Of a stretch of DNA of 44,587 nt, positions 32,072 through 41,618 are shown piece by piece (positions within the stretch are counted from its first letter, which is position 1; every line of letters begins with the position of its first letter). Location of the stretch: positions 1-44,587 of the forward strand of contig JAUCBJ010008855.1 of assembly GCA_032718475.1 (NCBI GenBank), read 5' to 3'. The DNA comes from Nemertoderma westbladi (Eukaryota; Xenacoelomorpha; Nemertodermatida; Nemertodermatidae). Below the pieces are notes generated by a model, which was given only the letters and a program-made list of their open reading frames with translations, did not search any database and was not told the origin of the DNA. The position numbers were made by a program, and so were the translations under genes.

Positions 32072-32523
32072 TGTTACAGCCGGTCTCGTTTACCTTAACT
32101 TATTGTGCTATATCTTATTGTGCTATATGTTATTCCACCTACCGGGCATTTCACAAACTGAATATATTATTAGCCAATAGAAATTAGCCACCTTTATGTT
32201 TGGTATATATACCTATCTGTGTGTGTCATTATGTACTTCTGTTGTATAAACTCATTCTGCATTCTGTTCTTTGTTAGTTATAGTTCATTAGGCCTAGGTC
32301 TAGGTATTCATGTCTTCATCGTATGTAATGTAATATTATTGTTTAGACCTACCTGCATCTGGAGACACATATGTAACTCGTAACACTGTAACAAGTAACC
32401 ATTAAATGTAACATAAGTAACTTCATTATTATACTTTCCGATTTTCTCAACTATATTGCGGCGAATGTATGACAGGCCGACTTTTCTTGCTCACCCAGCT
32501 CTAAACGCAGTTCCGTCATTTCA
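32072..32523 (+). repeat. 5' LTR
   Basis: Starts TGTTACAGC and ends TTTCA just before a primer binding site, 452 bp, TG...CA. Its first 138 bp recur at 39566-39703 with two C/T differences. A TATATATA at 32204-32211 is a candidate promoter element. No 3' partner was found for the remaining 310 bp. Confidence 0.85.
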
Positions 32524-32543
32524 TGGTGCGGTGACCCGGGAAC
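32524..32543 (+). promoter_or_regulatory. Primer binding site
   Basis: TGGTGCGGTGACCCGGGAAC follows the LTR end directly. Its complement has the form of a tRNA 3' end: T-loop end TTC, stem CCGGG, acceptor strand TCACCGC, discriminator A and CCA. The amino-acid identity of this tRNA is not assigned. Confidence 0.8.
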
Positions 32544-32703
32544 GGTAAGTTCTAGTTTAATACGTCTTTGTCTGCTATCCCGGTACCGGTATCAAGTCAG
32601 CATCAACAGCTACCGTTAGACCGTAATCTCAGTCCAGTAGCTATCGACTACCTCTGCCTACATTAAACCTAACCTATCCTGATTTACTGTTGTTATTTGC
32701 GTG

Positions 32704-35700
32704 ATGACTACCCCTGTGACTGGTGCCGTTGGCGTGGATACTGCCAACGCCCTGGTCTTCGATGACACCGGTAGTGTCTCGGGTGGTGGTCATGGTTCTA
32801 CAGCATCGTATAGGTCCTTGGGTACCGGTACGGGAGGTGCGGGTGGTGCGCTACCCGAAGCAGACAATACGATAATCGAGACGCGTGGCGTTATTGGAGC
32901 CGGTGGAATTTCTTCTGGTGGCATTGTGGAGGGTCCGGGTTTAGTTGAGGATGACGAAGACGACGAGGAACCCCAACTAGTTGATCCCATTGTCGCTAAA
33001 AGAAATCGAGCAGCTCGGAAATGCGCTTTTACTAAGTTGTTCAACCGAATTACCGAACTTGTACATAGTAAAGGAAGCCGGTCCGCGCTTAGGTCACTCC
33101 TATACGAGTTGGAAGAACGGGCTGTCGAATGTTTCGCAGCCCACAAATCTTACGTCAACTGCATTGCAGATGATGTAGACGCCGACATCGCAGCTGACCG
33201 ATGGTTATCATCTCTGAAAGATGCACACCAGCGGTGCGTGGAGTCTGTAGAATTCTATTTAAATTCTCGTCATGGAGAACCTTCCTCTGTGGCTACCAGT
33301 CGAGTTCCTTCTCGTTTATCGAAACCTGCTAACAGTAATGCTTCTAAGTTGTCATTGGTGGCTCAACAGGAGGACCTGCTACAGGAACGTGAACTACAAT
33401 TAGCTCAGTTTCGGCGCGATAGAGATCTACGAGCAAAGAAACGGGAACAGCAAAGACAGAATGAAGAACTTAAAGAGTCTCTACAACTCCGTTCATTGTA
33501 TAACAGTGTGGAACGTTCTCGCCTTTCTGTCAACCTGGAACAGAAAAGAGCTGTCCAGGAGGGACAGATGGATCTCGAGCAGAGACTTTTAGATTTCGAT
33601 TGTGGCGTTCCTACATTGGCTGGTGGCGTTCAAATACCAGCCAGTGGCGTTCCTACATTGGCTGGTGGCGTTCAAATACCAGCCAGTGGTGTTCCTACAT
33701 TGGCTGGTGGCGTTCAAATACCAGCCAGTGGCGTTCATATATCAGCTGGTAGCATTCCTATATCAGCTGGTGCCGTTCTAACACCAGCTGGTGGCGTTCC
33801 TATACCAACTGGTGGCGTACCTATACCAACTGATGGCGTACCTATGTCAGCTGGTGGCGCTCATATACCAGTTAGTGGCGTTCCTATACCGGTTGGCGGT
33901 GTTCCTATACCAGCTGATGGCGTTCCTATTCTCGCTGGTAGCGTTCCTCACCCAGTTGGTGGCGTTGCTACTAGCAGTGTCTCTACACCAGCTATAGGAG
34001 AATCCGTTCCGTTTTCTAAGCAACGTCTGTTTGTTCCTAGCTCGACGGATCCTATGTCCATTCTCAGTCAGCCTTTTCCAGATTTACATGTGTGCAATAA
34101 CAATGTTAACAATCCATATACCCCTGTTAATAATTATTTTTCTGGTGCTAATAATTCTCATTATAATAGTCCTTATGATAATCATGTGTATAATAGTGAA
34201 TGTGTCTCCAGTCAGGATCTACAGAGTCGTATAGGTTGTTTACCAGTAAATACTAATTGTGCAATTAATTATTCTCGCCCATCCTGTTATGGTACACATT
34301 CTGTTATTAAGCCCACCACTTGGGCTACAAGTTGTCCCGTATTTGTACCAAACTGTCACACTACGTGTACCATTGTTAATGCGTCAACACCTCAGTGTAA
34401 TTCTATTGGAGGGTTGGCCATGGGTGTGTGTGATAGACCCCCTGGGCCTAATGTTAGTGCGTGTAGGGTTGCATCCCAGGTAGGTGGGTTATTTAACGGG
34501 CCGGCTGTAGATGTACCAGTCTATACTGGTACATCCGAAATTTATAATTCTAACTCACGAAATCCTCAATCCTCTGCAGATGTTTGGATTGACGATTTAA
34601 ATAACAGAGGAGTTAACAATTCTTTTAATAATAATTGTTTTAATAACTTTCCATACCAAGGACCCATAGGTTTCCAACATTTAGCCAACTTAAAAATTGA
34701 ACCATTTGATGGTTCTCCCTTGAAGTGGCATGCTTTTATTGCCTCTTTTCATGCCCTCGTTCACACTCAGGTTTCATCTGATTCTATTCGTTTAGCAATT
34801 CTTAGAAATCATTTGACACCTGATATCAGAGAGAGTGTAGCTTCTACTATTAACGACCCTGATTTATATCGGGAAACATTACAAGAATTACGCCGTATTT
34901 ATGGTGACTGTGACTTAATAGCTGTGGCATACATAGAGCAGCTACGAAAAATTCCGTTTGTTAAGGCTAATGATATGAATTCTTTAAAGTCATTTTCCTT
35001 AAAACTTCATGGTTCGGTATCAGCCCTGGAGAAATGTGGATACACTGCCGATATTACATCAGCTAATAATGTAAGGGATTTAGTTCAAAAACTTCCCAAT
35101 TATTTGCAAAATGAATGGGGCAAACGGGTTATTCTTATAAAACCTCGGCGCCCAACCTTAAAGGTGCTAGACAGTTGGATCACTGAGAGGCTGCAAAGTG
35201 CTCATGTGGTAGAAAGTACATTACGGGCCAGTAGTAATAGTTATGCTGGTAACCAAGGCTTGTCCAATAACAAATCATTTCAAAATAAACCGCAATTTAA
35301 CAGGCCTAAATCCAGTGCTCCAACTGTTTTTACACCTACTATTATGGCTACTGCCAGCAATAAAGTTAATTTTTCTGAAACACAGTCAAATAAGTATCAG
35401 AAATCGTCTAGTTCTGACTCGAGCCCACTTACTAAAGGTATGTCGGCTATTGCTTCTGTGGCTGAACACTGTCATTGCTGTGGCCAGTCCCCTTTTCTTG
35501 AAAATTGTAACAATTTTAAATCATTAAGCCTAGCTGACCGCATTGAGTTAGCCCGGGACATATCCATGTGTTTTGTATGTCTCAAAGCAAAGCACCGCGC
35601 TGCAAATTGTAAAATCGTAGACCCTTGTAATTTCGATGGTTGTAAAAAACGCCATCAGTTTTATTACATGGAGCACCTAAGGTTTTTGGTGCTAAATCTT

Positions 35701-35724
35701 CTTCCCAAAATAAACAACACATAG
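32704..35724 (+). CDS. BEL/Pao Gag
   Basis: A 1,006-codon frame from the ATG at 32704. Order of parts: a Gly-rich N-terminus; a helical stretch; a charged coiled-coil region (about 222-297, LLQERELQLAQFRRDRDLRA); about 18 heptapeptides of GVPIPAG type (about 301-425, DNA 33602-33985); an Asn-rich region; the DUF1759 capsid-like domain from LKIEPFDGSPLKWHAF (about 662) to about 860; and a Cys/His region HCHCC...MCFVCLKAKHRAANC...C..C (about 921-1000), as in BEL/Pao nucleocapsids. It would form the particle that packages element RNA. The frame ends at 35722-35724, about 20 codons after the point where the pol frame takes over. Length is large for the family because of the repeats. Confidence 0.93.
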   Translation: MTTPVTGAVGVDTANALVFDDTGSVSGGGHGSTASYRSLGTGTGGAGGALPEADNTIIETRGVIGAGGISSGGIVEGPGLVEDDEDDEEPQLVDPIVAKRNRAARKCAFTKLFNRITELVHSKGSRSALRSLLYELEERAVECFAAHKSYVNCIADDVDADIAADRWLSSLKDAHQRCVESVEFYLNSRHGEPSSVATSRVPSRLSKPANSNASKLSLVAQQEDLLQERELQLAQFRRDRDLRAKKREQQRQNEELKESLQLRSLYNSVERSRLSVNLEQKRAVQEGQMDLEQRLLDFDCGVPTLAGGVQIPASGVPTLAGGVQIPASGVPTLAGGVQIPASGVHISAGSIPISAGAVLTPAGGVPIPTGGVPIPTDGVPMSAGGAHIPVSGVPIPVGGVPIPADGVPILAGSVPHPVGGVATSSVSTPAIGESVPFSKQRLFVPSSTDPMSILSQPFPDLHVCNNNVNNPYTPVNNYFSGANNSHYNSPYDNHVYNSECVSSQDLQSRIGCLPVNTNCAINYSRPSCYGTHSVIKPTTWATSCPVFVPNCHTTCTIVNASTPQCNSIGGLAMGVCDRPPGPNVSACRVASQVGGLFNGPAVDVPVYTGTSEIYNSNSRNPQSSADVWIDDLNNRGVNNSFNNNCFNNFPYQGPIGFQHLANLKIEPFDGSPLKWHAFIASFHALVHTQVSSDSIRLAILRNHLTPDIRESVASTINDPDLYRETLQELRRIYGDCDLIAVAYIEQLRKIPFVKANDMNSLKSFSLKLHGSVSALEKCGYTADITSANNVRDLVQKLPNYLQNEWGKRVILIKPRRPTLKVLDSWITERLQSAHVVESTLRASSNSYAGNQGLSNNKSFQNKPQFNRPKSSAPTVFTPTIMATASNKVNFSETQSNKYQKSSSSDSSPLTKGMSAIASVAEHCHCCGQSPFLENCNNFKSLSLADRIELARDISMCFVCLKAKHRAANCKIVDPCNFDGCKKRHQFYYMEHLRFLVLNLLPKINNT

Positions 35725-36365
35725 GAACTACCTCATTGAGAACATCCCCTAGCACTGTAGCATTACAGATTGTACCACTGCGGGTACATTCTGCAGGTAA
35801 AACTGTTGAAACTTTTGCTTTGTTAGATCCCTGTAGCCAGATCTCTGCAGTTTGTGAAGATCTAGCTAACAAACTGGATCTTAAGGGTGAGCAAAAACCA
35901 TTGAGAATCGGCACTATTAATTCAGATGGAGAAACTGTAAAGTCCTTATTAAGCTCCATTGATGTTCTACCTGTAAATAGTGAGTCTGTATTTCCTGTCC
36001 CACGGACTTGGGTTTTATCCAAGTTAAAAATCGCAAATCAGCGTTTTGATTGGCCCAAGATTAAATCTTCCTGGAGTCATTTATCTGATCTAGATCTTCC
36101 AGCTGTAGATTCAAATAAAGTAGGCGTCCTGTTGGGTGCTGATGTCTTTGATGTAATTCGTCAACTCGATTATCGTCCTGGCCCTTCTGGCTCCCCTTCG
36201 GCAGTTTTGACTAATTTTGGGTGGACTTGTACTTCTACCGTACCTCTTCATCCCCTTTCTGATGATGAATGCCAGCATATCATGCATGTCCGTTATTTAG
36301 ACTCCCGTCCAGGTGCTGATGCTTGTGCAGACATTGACTGTTCTTCAGAGACTTTACTCACATGA
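35661..36365 (+). pseudogene. BEL/Pao aspartic protease region
   Basis: The pol frame overlaps the end of gag (it reads LLHGAPKVFGA at about 35667-35700). The protease reads ETFALLDPCSQISAV where the family has LLDSGS: the catalytic Asp is kept but the Gly of D-S-G is Cys. The later block VGVLLGADVFDVI and AVLTNFGWTCTS are the conserved end of this module. A TGA at 36363-36365 ends the frame, with open sequence continuing in frame. Peptidase activity is doubtful. Confidence 0.85.
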
Positions 36366-37527
36366 TTCTGGAATACTGATTCATTCGGTGTTAATCCTTG
36401 TAAATCTTTGCCTATAAATCATGAGGAAGCTACTGCTCGTGATATGCTTGAGTCTAACATACGCCATACAGGTGAACGATATGAAACCAGTTTACTTTGG
36501 AGATCCCCTACCATCCAATTGCCCAATAATAAACGAACAGCTATTAGGTGCCTTCAGGCTACTGAAAAACGTCTTAATCGTAATCCAATTTTACATAAAC
36601 GTTACCATGAAACCTTTCAAGGATACATAGATAAAGGTTTTGCCGTAAAGGTTGACATTGATGAACCTGATCCACCTGGTAGAACATGGTATCTCCCTCA
36701 TCACCCAGTATTAAATCCGAACAAACCTGATAAGGTACGCATCGTTTTCAATGCTTCGGCTAAGGAGCATGGTGTTTCTCTAAACGACTGCCTGCTTAAA
36801 GGACCTGATTATCTTGCCAGTCTTGTGGGTGTTTTACTTAGATTTAGAGAAAGATCGATTGCAATATCTGGAGATATCACTGCCATGTACCACCAAGTTG
36901 CTGTCAAACGCAAAGACCAGGATGCCTTGAGATTTCTTTGGGGTGGTCCAAGCCATGCTAAGCCTCCTGGGGTGTATCGTATGGTACGAGAAATATTTGG
37001 GGCTATATCTTCATCATCATCCTGCTTCTTTGCACTTATTCGTACAGCACGAGATTTCTGTTTAGAATTTCCTTTACCGGCCTCTAAAGTCGAAATCTGT
37101 TTCTATGCAGATAATTATTTTGATTCTTGCGACTGAGGAAGCCATCACCCTTGTCAAGGGCATGGTAGAGCTCTTATCTAAGGGTGGGTTCCATCTGGGC
37201 CAATGGATATCTTCTTCCTATGAAGTTCTTTCAGTGATACCAAAGGGGGATCGAGCAGATCCCTTACTTGATTTAGATGTTGATGAACTCCCTGTTGAAC
37301 GTGCTTTAGGTGTCAAGTGGAACTGTTCAACTGACTGTTTTGTCTTCTACACTAAGATCATCGACCTTAGTCATACCATGAGAAATGTTCTAAGACAATC
37401 ATCGTCATTATTTGATCCTTTAGGATTCTTGACACCATTCTTGCTTATTGTTAAGGTCCTAATGCAAGAGATGTGGAGGAGACGTCTGGCATGGGATGAT
37501 CCACTTCCTGATGATCTGGTAGTTTGA
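36366..37527 (+). pseudogene. BEL/Pao reverse transcriptase, frameshifted
   Basis: In frame after the TGA comes FWNTDSFGV, then RT blocks WYLPHHPVLNPNKPDKVRIV, VFNASAKE, GDITAMYHQVAV (first Asp), ALRFLWGG and FGAISSSSSC. The catalytic YVDD is YADN at about 37107-37118, so the third Asp is lost. A one-base frame change near 37130 passes the frame to 37105-37527 (TEEAITLVKGMVELL, LGVKWN, DPLGFLTPFLLIVKVLMQEMW), which ends at a TGA at 37525-37527. It could not be an active polymerase. Confidence 0.92.
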
Positions 37528-37863
37528 TGGGAGCATTGGTTATCTGAGCTCCATCTTCTTGAAAAGGTTCACATACCCCGTTGTTATTTTCCCAGATTGC
37601 CACAACTCCAGAACACTCAGTTACATGTTTTTGGTGACGCCTCTACTGTTGGCTTTGGTGCTGTGGCTTACCTTAGGGGTAGTTATTCTACCAGTGATAT
37701 TAGGGTAGCCTTTGTTATGTCGAAGTCTCGTGTCGCCCCAGTCAAGGCTTTGTCGGTTCCACGCCTTGAGCTGCAAGGTGCATTATTAGCAGTGAGGCTG
37801 TCTAAGTTAATTACAACCGAACTTAGAATCCATGTTGACAAATTTATATATTGGAATTCTTAA
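37528..37863 (+). pseudogene. BEL/Pao RNase H, internally deleted
   Basis: Continues in frame after the TGA with WEHWLSEL, then HVFGDASTVGFGAVAYL (first Asp), VAPVKALSVPRLELQGALLA (Glu) and FIYW at the place where the family has LWTDS. There the sequence jumps to LNPADHCSRG in another frame, so the DS motif and roughly 50 residues of the connection domain are missing. Confidence 0.85.
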
Positions 37864-39535
37864 TCCTGCTGATCATTGTAGTCGAGGTCTTCTCTTGTCT
37901 GAACTCCACTCTGACCATCCTTGGTTTCAAGGTCCAGATTATCTAAGATCCCCTGAAAATCAGTGGCCAGCCAGTTTAGCAATCCCTGATAACCCAGTTG
38001 AAGGTGATCCTGAAGTCAAGGCGGTATATGCTGTCCATGTTGCTGAATCCTTTACTTTCGAATTTGTATCAAAGTTGTCATCCTTATCTAGAGCCCAACG
38101 TGTCCTTGCTTGGGTATTTAGGTTTATCCAAAACTGTCGAAACAAGGTTCATCAGCATTCTACTCTGAGTGTTTCAGAACTCAGGTATTCATTAAATTAT
38201 ATGATCAAGTCTGTACGAAATTCCTTTTACTCCAATGAGATTGCCAATTTATCCAATGGGAACCCTGTTGGAAAAGATAGCTCTTTGTTGACATTGCTTC
38301 CCGAGTTGGATGAAGATGGTTTACTCAGAGTTGGTGGCCGTATTTCGAAGTCTGACCTCCCTAATTCTGTATGTCACCCTATTATCCTCCCTAACAATTG
38401 TAGGTTTACTGATCTTGTTATTCTAAATACTCACAAGATAGTTTTTCACGAAGGAGACGATCATACCTTAAATAATTTAAGACAAACCTACTGGGTTCCT
38501 AAAGCAAGATCTTTGATTCGTAAGCTTTTATTTCGTTGTACATTTTGTAAGAAACGTCGAGCTCGGCCTGTTGCTCCTCTTATGGCTGCTTTACCCCGGC
38601 CGCGATTGTCTCCTATGACATTTCCATTCCGAAACATGGGTATAGACTATTTCGGTCCACTTTATGTCCATCATCTTAGACGAACAGAGAAACGTTATTG
38701 TCTTCTCGTAACTTGCCTTGTAACAAGGGCAGTCCATTTAGAGATTGTCCATTCCATGGATACAGACAGTTTTCTTATGGGCTTTCGTAGAGTATTTGCC
38801 CATCGTGGTACCCCCGCTATTGTTTATAGTGATAATGGCAGCAATTTCACTAGTGGTGAAAAGGAACTCCGAGAGTGCCTTGAAGTTCTTGATCAGTCTT
38901 CTATCAAAAATTCTCTAGCTCAGAAAGGAATTACATGGCATTTTAATCCCCCTGCTGCACCACATTTTGGTGGTGTTTGGGAACGTCTGGTTAGATCTGC
39001 AAAGAAATCTTTAAAAGTGATTCTTGGTAACCAGCGTGTAACAGATGAGGTTCTCGAAACAGTTATCGTTGAGGTCGAACATTTAATGAATAGTCGTCCA
39101 CTCACGCATATTAGCCTAGATCCTCATGAACCAGAAGCAATAACACCGAACCACATCGTACTTGGTCGTGGTAATCCCAATATAGCCCCTGCTTTTGTCG
39201 ATGATTCTGACATTGGCAGTAAGAAACATTGGTTGTCTACTCAAGCTTTAATAAACAACTTCTGGAAGCGATGGATGACTGAATATGTTCCATCTCAAAT
39301 TGAACGTAAAATTTGGTTAAGACATCGCAGAAACTTATGTCCTGGGGACATAGTTCTTGTTGTATTCTCGAACTCTCCCAGGGGACATTGGCCTCTTGGT
39401 AAAGTTTTGGAAACCTTTCCCGGGTCTGACGGAGTTGTCCGTTCCGTTAAGGTCCGTGTAAATGGAAAAGACTATACTCGACCCGTTGTAAAAGTATGCC
39501 TCTTAGAAGAGGCTAACAATGAAAGAAATGTGTAA
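37832..39535 (+). CDS. BEL/Pao integrase
   Basis: Uninterrupted frame. The formal ATG at 37832 overlaps the RNase H frame; real homology begins at LNPADHCSRG (about 37862). A zinc-binding region has HKIVFHEGDDH and CTFCKK. The core has the full DDE triad: Asp in GIDYFGPL, Asp in YSDNGSNF and Glu in FGGVWERLVRSAKKSL. Later come LMNSRPLTHISL, ITPNHIVLGRGNP and a C-terminal DUF5641-like tail (LCPGDIVLVV...GHWPLGKV). It would join element cDNA to host DNA. It is the only pol module without visible damage. Confidence 0.93.
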   Translation: MLTNLYIGILNPADHCSRGLLLSELHSDHPWFQGPDYLRSPENQWPASLAIPDNPVEGDPEVKAVYAVHVAESFTFEFVSKLSSLSRAQRVLAWVFRFIQNCRNKVHQHSTLSVSELRYSLNYMIKSVRNSFYSNEIANLSNGNPVGKDSSLLTLLPELDEDGLLRVGGRISKSDLPNSVCHPIILPNNCRFTDLVILNTHKIVFHEGDDHTLNNLRQTYWVPKARSLIRKLLFRCTFCKKRRARPVAPLMAALPRPRLSPMTFPFRNMGIDYFGPLYVHHLRRTEKRYCLLVTCLVTRAVHLEIVHSMDTDSFLMGFRRVFAHRGTPAIVYSDNGSNFTSGEKELRECLEVLDQSSIKNSLAQKGITWHFNPPAAPHFGGVWERLVRSAKKSLKVILGNQRVTDEVLETVIVEVEHLMNSRPLTHISLDPHEPEAITPNHIVLGRGNPNIAPAFVDDSDIGSKKHWLSTQALINNFWKRWMTEYVPSQIERKIWLRHRRNLCPGDIVLVVFSNSPRGHWPLGKVLETFPGSDGVVRSVKVRVNGKDYTRPVVKVCLLEEANNERNV

Positions 39536-39565
39536 CTCCTCTTACATCGTAGTTAGTGCCGGCTT

Positions 39566-39703
39566 TGTTACAGCTGGTCTCGTTTACCTTAACTTATTGT
39601 GCTATATCTTATTGTGCTATATGTTATTCCACCTACCGGGCATTTCATAAACTGAATATATTATTAGCCAATAGAAATTAGCCACCTTTATGTTTGGTAT
39701 ATA
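39566..39703 (+). repeat. 3' LTR fragment
   Basis: Matches 32072-32209 with two C/T differences, then diverges right after the TATATA. Without the remaining part of the LTR the right border and TSD cannot be defined. No purine-rich tract is visible just before it. Confidence 0.88.
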
Positions 39704-39780
39704 AGTAGTATGCTAAACAACGTGATTGAGACAGCGTCTGCCATAGTCTACCATGTTAAAGAATTTGCCGAACGGCTCTT

Positions 39781-40080
39781 GCCCCGCCTACTTACTATGA
39801 TTACTATTGTTGCCCCACCCACTTACTATGGTTACCATGGTTACCATTGTGCATATGTAACATATGTCACCGCTGTGTATATATGTGACATACACGGTAT
39901 AAGACCAGTTTGCAGGCGTGCCCCGCCTACTTACTATGATTACTATTGTTGCCCCACCCACTTACTATGGTTACCGTGGTTACCATTCTTGACCCCGCCA
40001 TGGTTACTATGGTTACCATTGTGCATATGTAACATATGTCACCACTGTGTATATGCGACATATGCGGTATAAGGCCAGTC
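39781..40080 (+). repeat. 139-bp tandem duplication
   Basis: GCCCCGCCTACTTACTATG starts at 39781 and 39920. The second copy has an extra 33 bp with GACCCCGCCATGG. Both end in a CATATGTAACATATGTCACC block and a CGGTATAAG(A/G)CCAGT segment. Confidence 0.9.
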
Positions 40081-40309
40081 CACAGACGGAAGTAATTTAA
40101 TTAATTCGTGTCTACCGGTCGGCGTTTGACCTTGAACCGCAATAGGTAAAGTGGGCAAACCCATAATATTACACTTTTAATTACAGTTGCAACAGCTCAT
40201 CTCCAATTTATTTAATAAAGTCTTTAACATGATAGACTATTACAGACGCAACGACTAAAAAAAGGTGAATAAACACAGACTAACGGCGGCTCTTTAATGA
40301 TTTGATTAT

Positions 40310-41090
40310 TCTACTTATGGGGCGAGCCATGAAGTGAGTGATAGCATCGAAGTAAGGTTATAACGCAACAACTAAAAAGGTAAATAAACACAGACTTATG
40401 GGGGCGAGCCATGAAGTGAGTGATAGCATCGAAGTGAGGTTATTGTATTTATACTTATCACTACGCTGAAGTAAGGTTATTGTATTTTAATGATTTGATA
40501 AGGTTATAGTATTTATAATAATATTATTTTAATTTGATTATTCTACCTATGGGGCGAGCCATGAAGTGAGTGATAGCATCGAAGTAAAGGTTATTGTATT
40601 CAACTAACGACAGCCTATCACCACGCAACAACCTATGGGGCGAGCCATGAAGTGAGTGATAGCATCGAAGTAAGGTTATTGTATTTATACTTATCACTAT
40701 GCAACAAGTTGTGGGGCGAGCCACGAAGTGAGTATAAGGTTATAGTATTTATAATATTATTTTAATTTGATTATTCTACCTATGGGGCGAGCCATGAAGT
40801 GAGTGATAGCATCGAAGTAAGGTTAATTTAATTTGATCATTTACTTAAATCCGACGCCGCTTTATTTAAAAATTTCTCCCACCACCCCACCCGCTTATCC
40901 CGCTATCACCATCTGCCCAATCTTCTTCCGCATCCACAACATCATTACCACTACCACCATCACCCGACATCCCCTTCATTCCTTTCCAACATTGAAAAAA
41001 TGGGGCGAGCCATGAAGCGAGTGAAGCCTTAGCATATGGGCACCATTAATGAGTTGTGGGGCGAGCTACGGCGAAGTATGGTAATTGTAT
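40310..41090 (+). repeat. Eight interspersed GGGGCGAGCC motifs
   Basis: A motif of about 40 bp beginning GGGGCGAGCCATGAAGTGAG and ending ATCGAAGTAAGGTTA starts at 40319, 40401, 40551, 40637, 40713, 40784, 41002 and 41058; the fifth, seventh and eighth are shortened or altered. Spacers are AT-rich and often hold TTTGATTATTCTACCTATG just before the motif. No protein frame is consistent with it. Confidence 0.93.
40830..40995 (-). pseudogene. Duplicated 3' end of the acidic coiled-coil gene
   Basis: The minus strand repeats, with indels, the last 40 or so codons and the downstream sequence of the gene at 41175-41618 (ATGTTGGAAAGGAATG, a GGTGATGGTGGT run, GATAGCGGGATAA). The unit is displaced by about 290 bp, and GGGGCGAGCC motifs lie on both sides. 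The copy does not keep the reading frame of the gene. Confidence 0.7.
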
Positions 41091-41174
41091 TTATAATATT
41101 ATCATTATACCAACAAATTTGATTATTATACTTAAATCCATCACCATTACTATTTTAAAATTTCTTCCACCAAC

Positions 41175-41618
41175 TCACCCATTTATCCCACTATCCTCGC
41201 TATCTACATCCGCCGCATTATTACCATTACCACCACCACCATCACCCAACACCTCCATCATTCCTTCTAACATCTCAATCCTTTCTTTCATCACCTTCTC
41301 CTGCGCACACCTCTCAGCTTCCCTCGCTCTCCTAACCCCCTCAGCCTCCATCTCCAACTCCCAATCTTCACCCCACGCGCTGTTCTTTCTCGCCTCTTCC
41401 TCCAAATAATGGTTCTTCTCTATCTCCTCCCACTTGTTTCTCGGATTTAACAACCTCTCCAACCGCGCTTCTTCTTTCTCCCTCGCATACATAGCCACCA
41501 ATATTGCTTCATTCTCCTTCGCTATTTCAGCCGCCACATCCACATCTTCCTCCTCTTCCACCTCTTCCTCCGCATCCATATCTACTTCATCCACCACAAG
41601 TTCATTTTCCCCCAACAT
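41175..41618 (-). CDS. Acidic coiled-coil protein, unrecognised
   Basis: A 147-codon frame from an ATG at 41618. The first 30 residues are strongly acidic (VDMDAEEEVEEEEDVDVAAE); the middle is a highly charged helical region (about 30-115) with regular hydrophobic positions that suggest a coiled coil; the end is Gly/Asn-rich (DGGGGNGNNAADVD). No enzyme motif. The 5' side is AT-rich and TATA-like. It lies downstream of and on the same strand as the two frames at 41851-43099. Its triplet repeats could reflect simple-sequence growth, so coding status is probable but not certain. Confidence 0.5.
   Translation of the reverse strand: MLGENELVVDEVDMDAEEEVEEEEDVDVAAEIAKENEAILVAMYAREKEEARLERLLNPRNKWEEIEKNHYLEEEARKNSAWGEDWELEMEAEGVRRAREAERCAQEKVMKERIEMLEGMMEVLGDGGGGNGNNAADVDSEDSGING

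Larger units (their letters stand above)
32072..39703 (+). mobile_element. BEL/Pao LTR retrotransposon, defective
   Basis: 5' LTR, tRNA primer site, a 1,006-codon gag, damaged protease, RT and RNase H, a whole integrase and a 3' LTR fragment, in the order gag-PR-RT-RH-IN typical of BEL/Pao. Lesions: a gag-pol frame change near 35660, stops at 36363 and 37525, a frameshift near 37130 and a deletion near 37855. It lies in opposite orientation to the older BEL/Pao scraps at its left. Confidence 0.95.

Noticed and set aside
35640-35724. Programmed gag-pol frameshift site in the BEL element
   Set aside because: No canonical slippery heptamer with a downstream structure was seen, BEL elements usually have a single gag-pol frame, and other pol lesions make a simple indel more likely.
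40310-41090. CRISPR-like array (repeats of about 40 bp with spacers)
   Set aside because: Spacers vary widely in length and resemble each other, repeats degrade irregularly, there are no cas genes and the context is eukaryotic.
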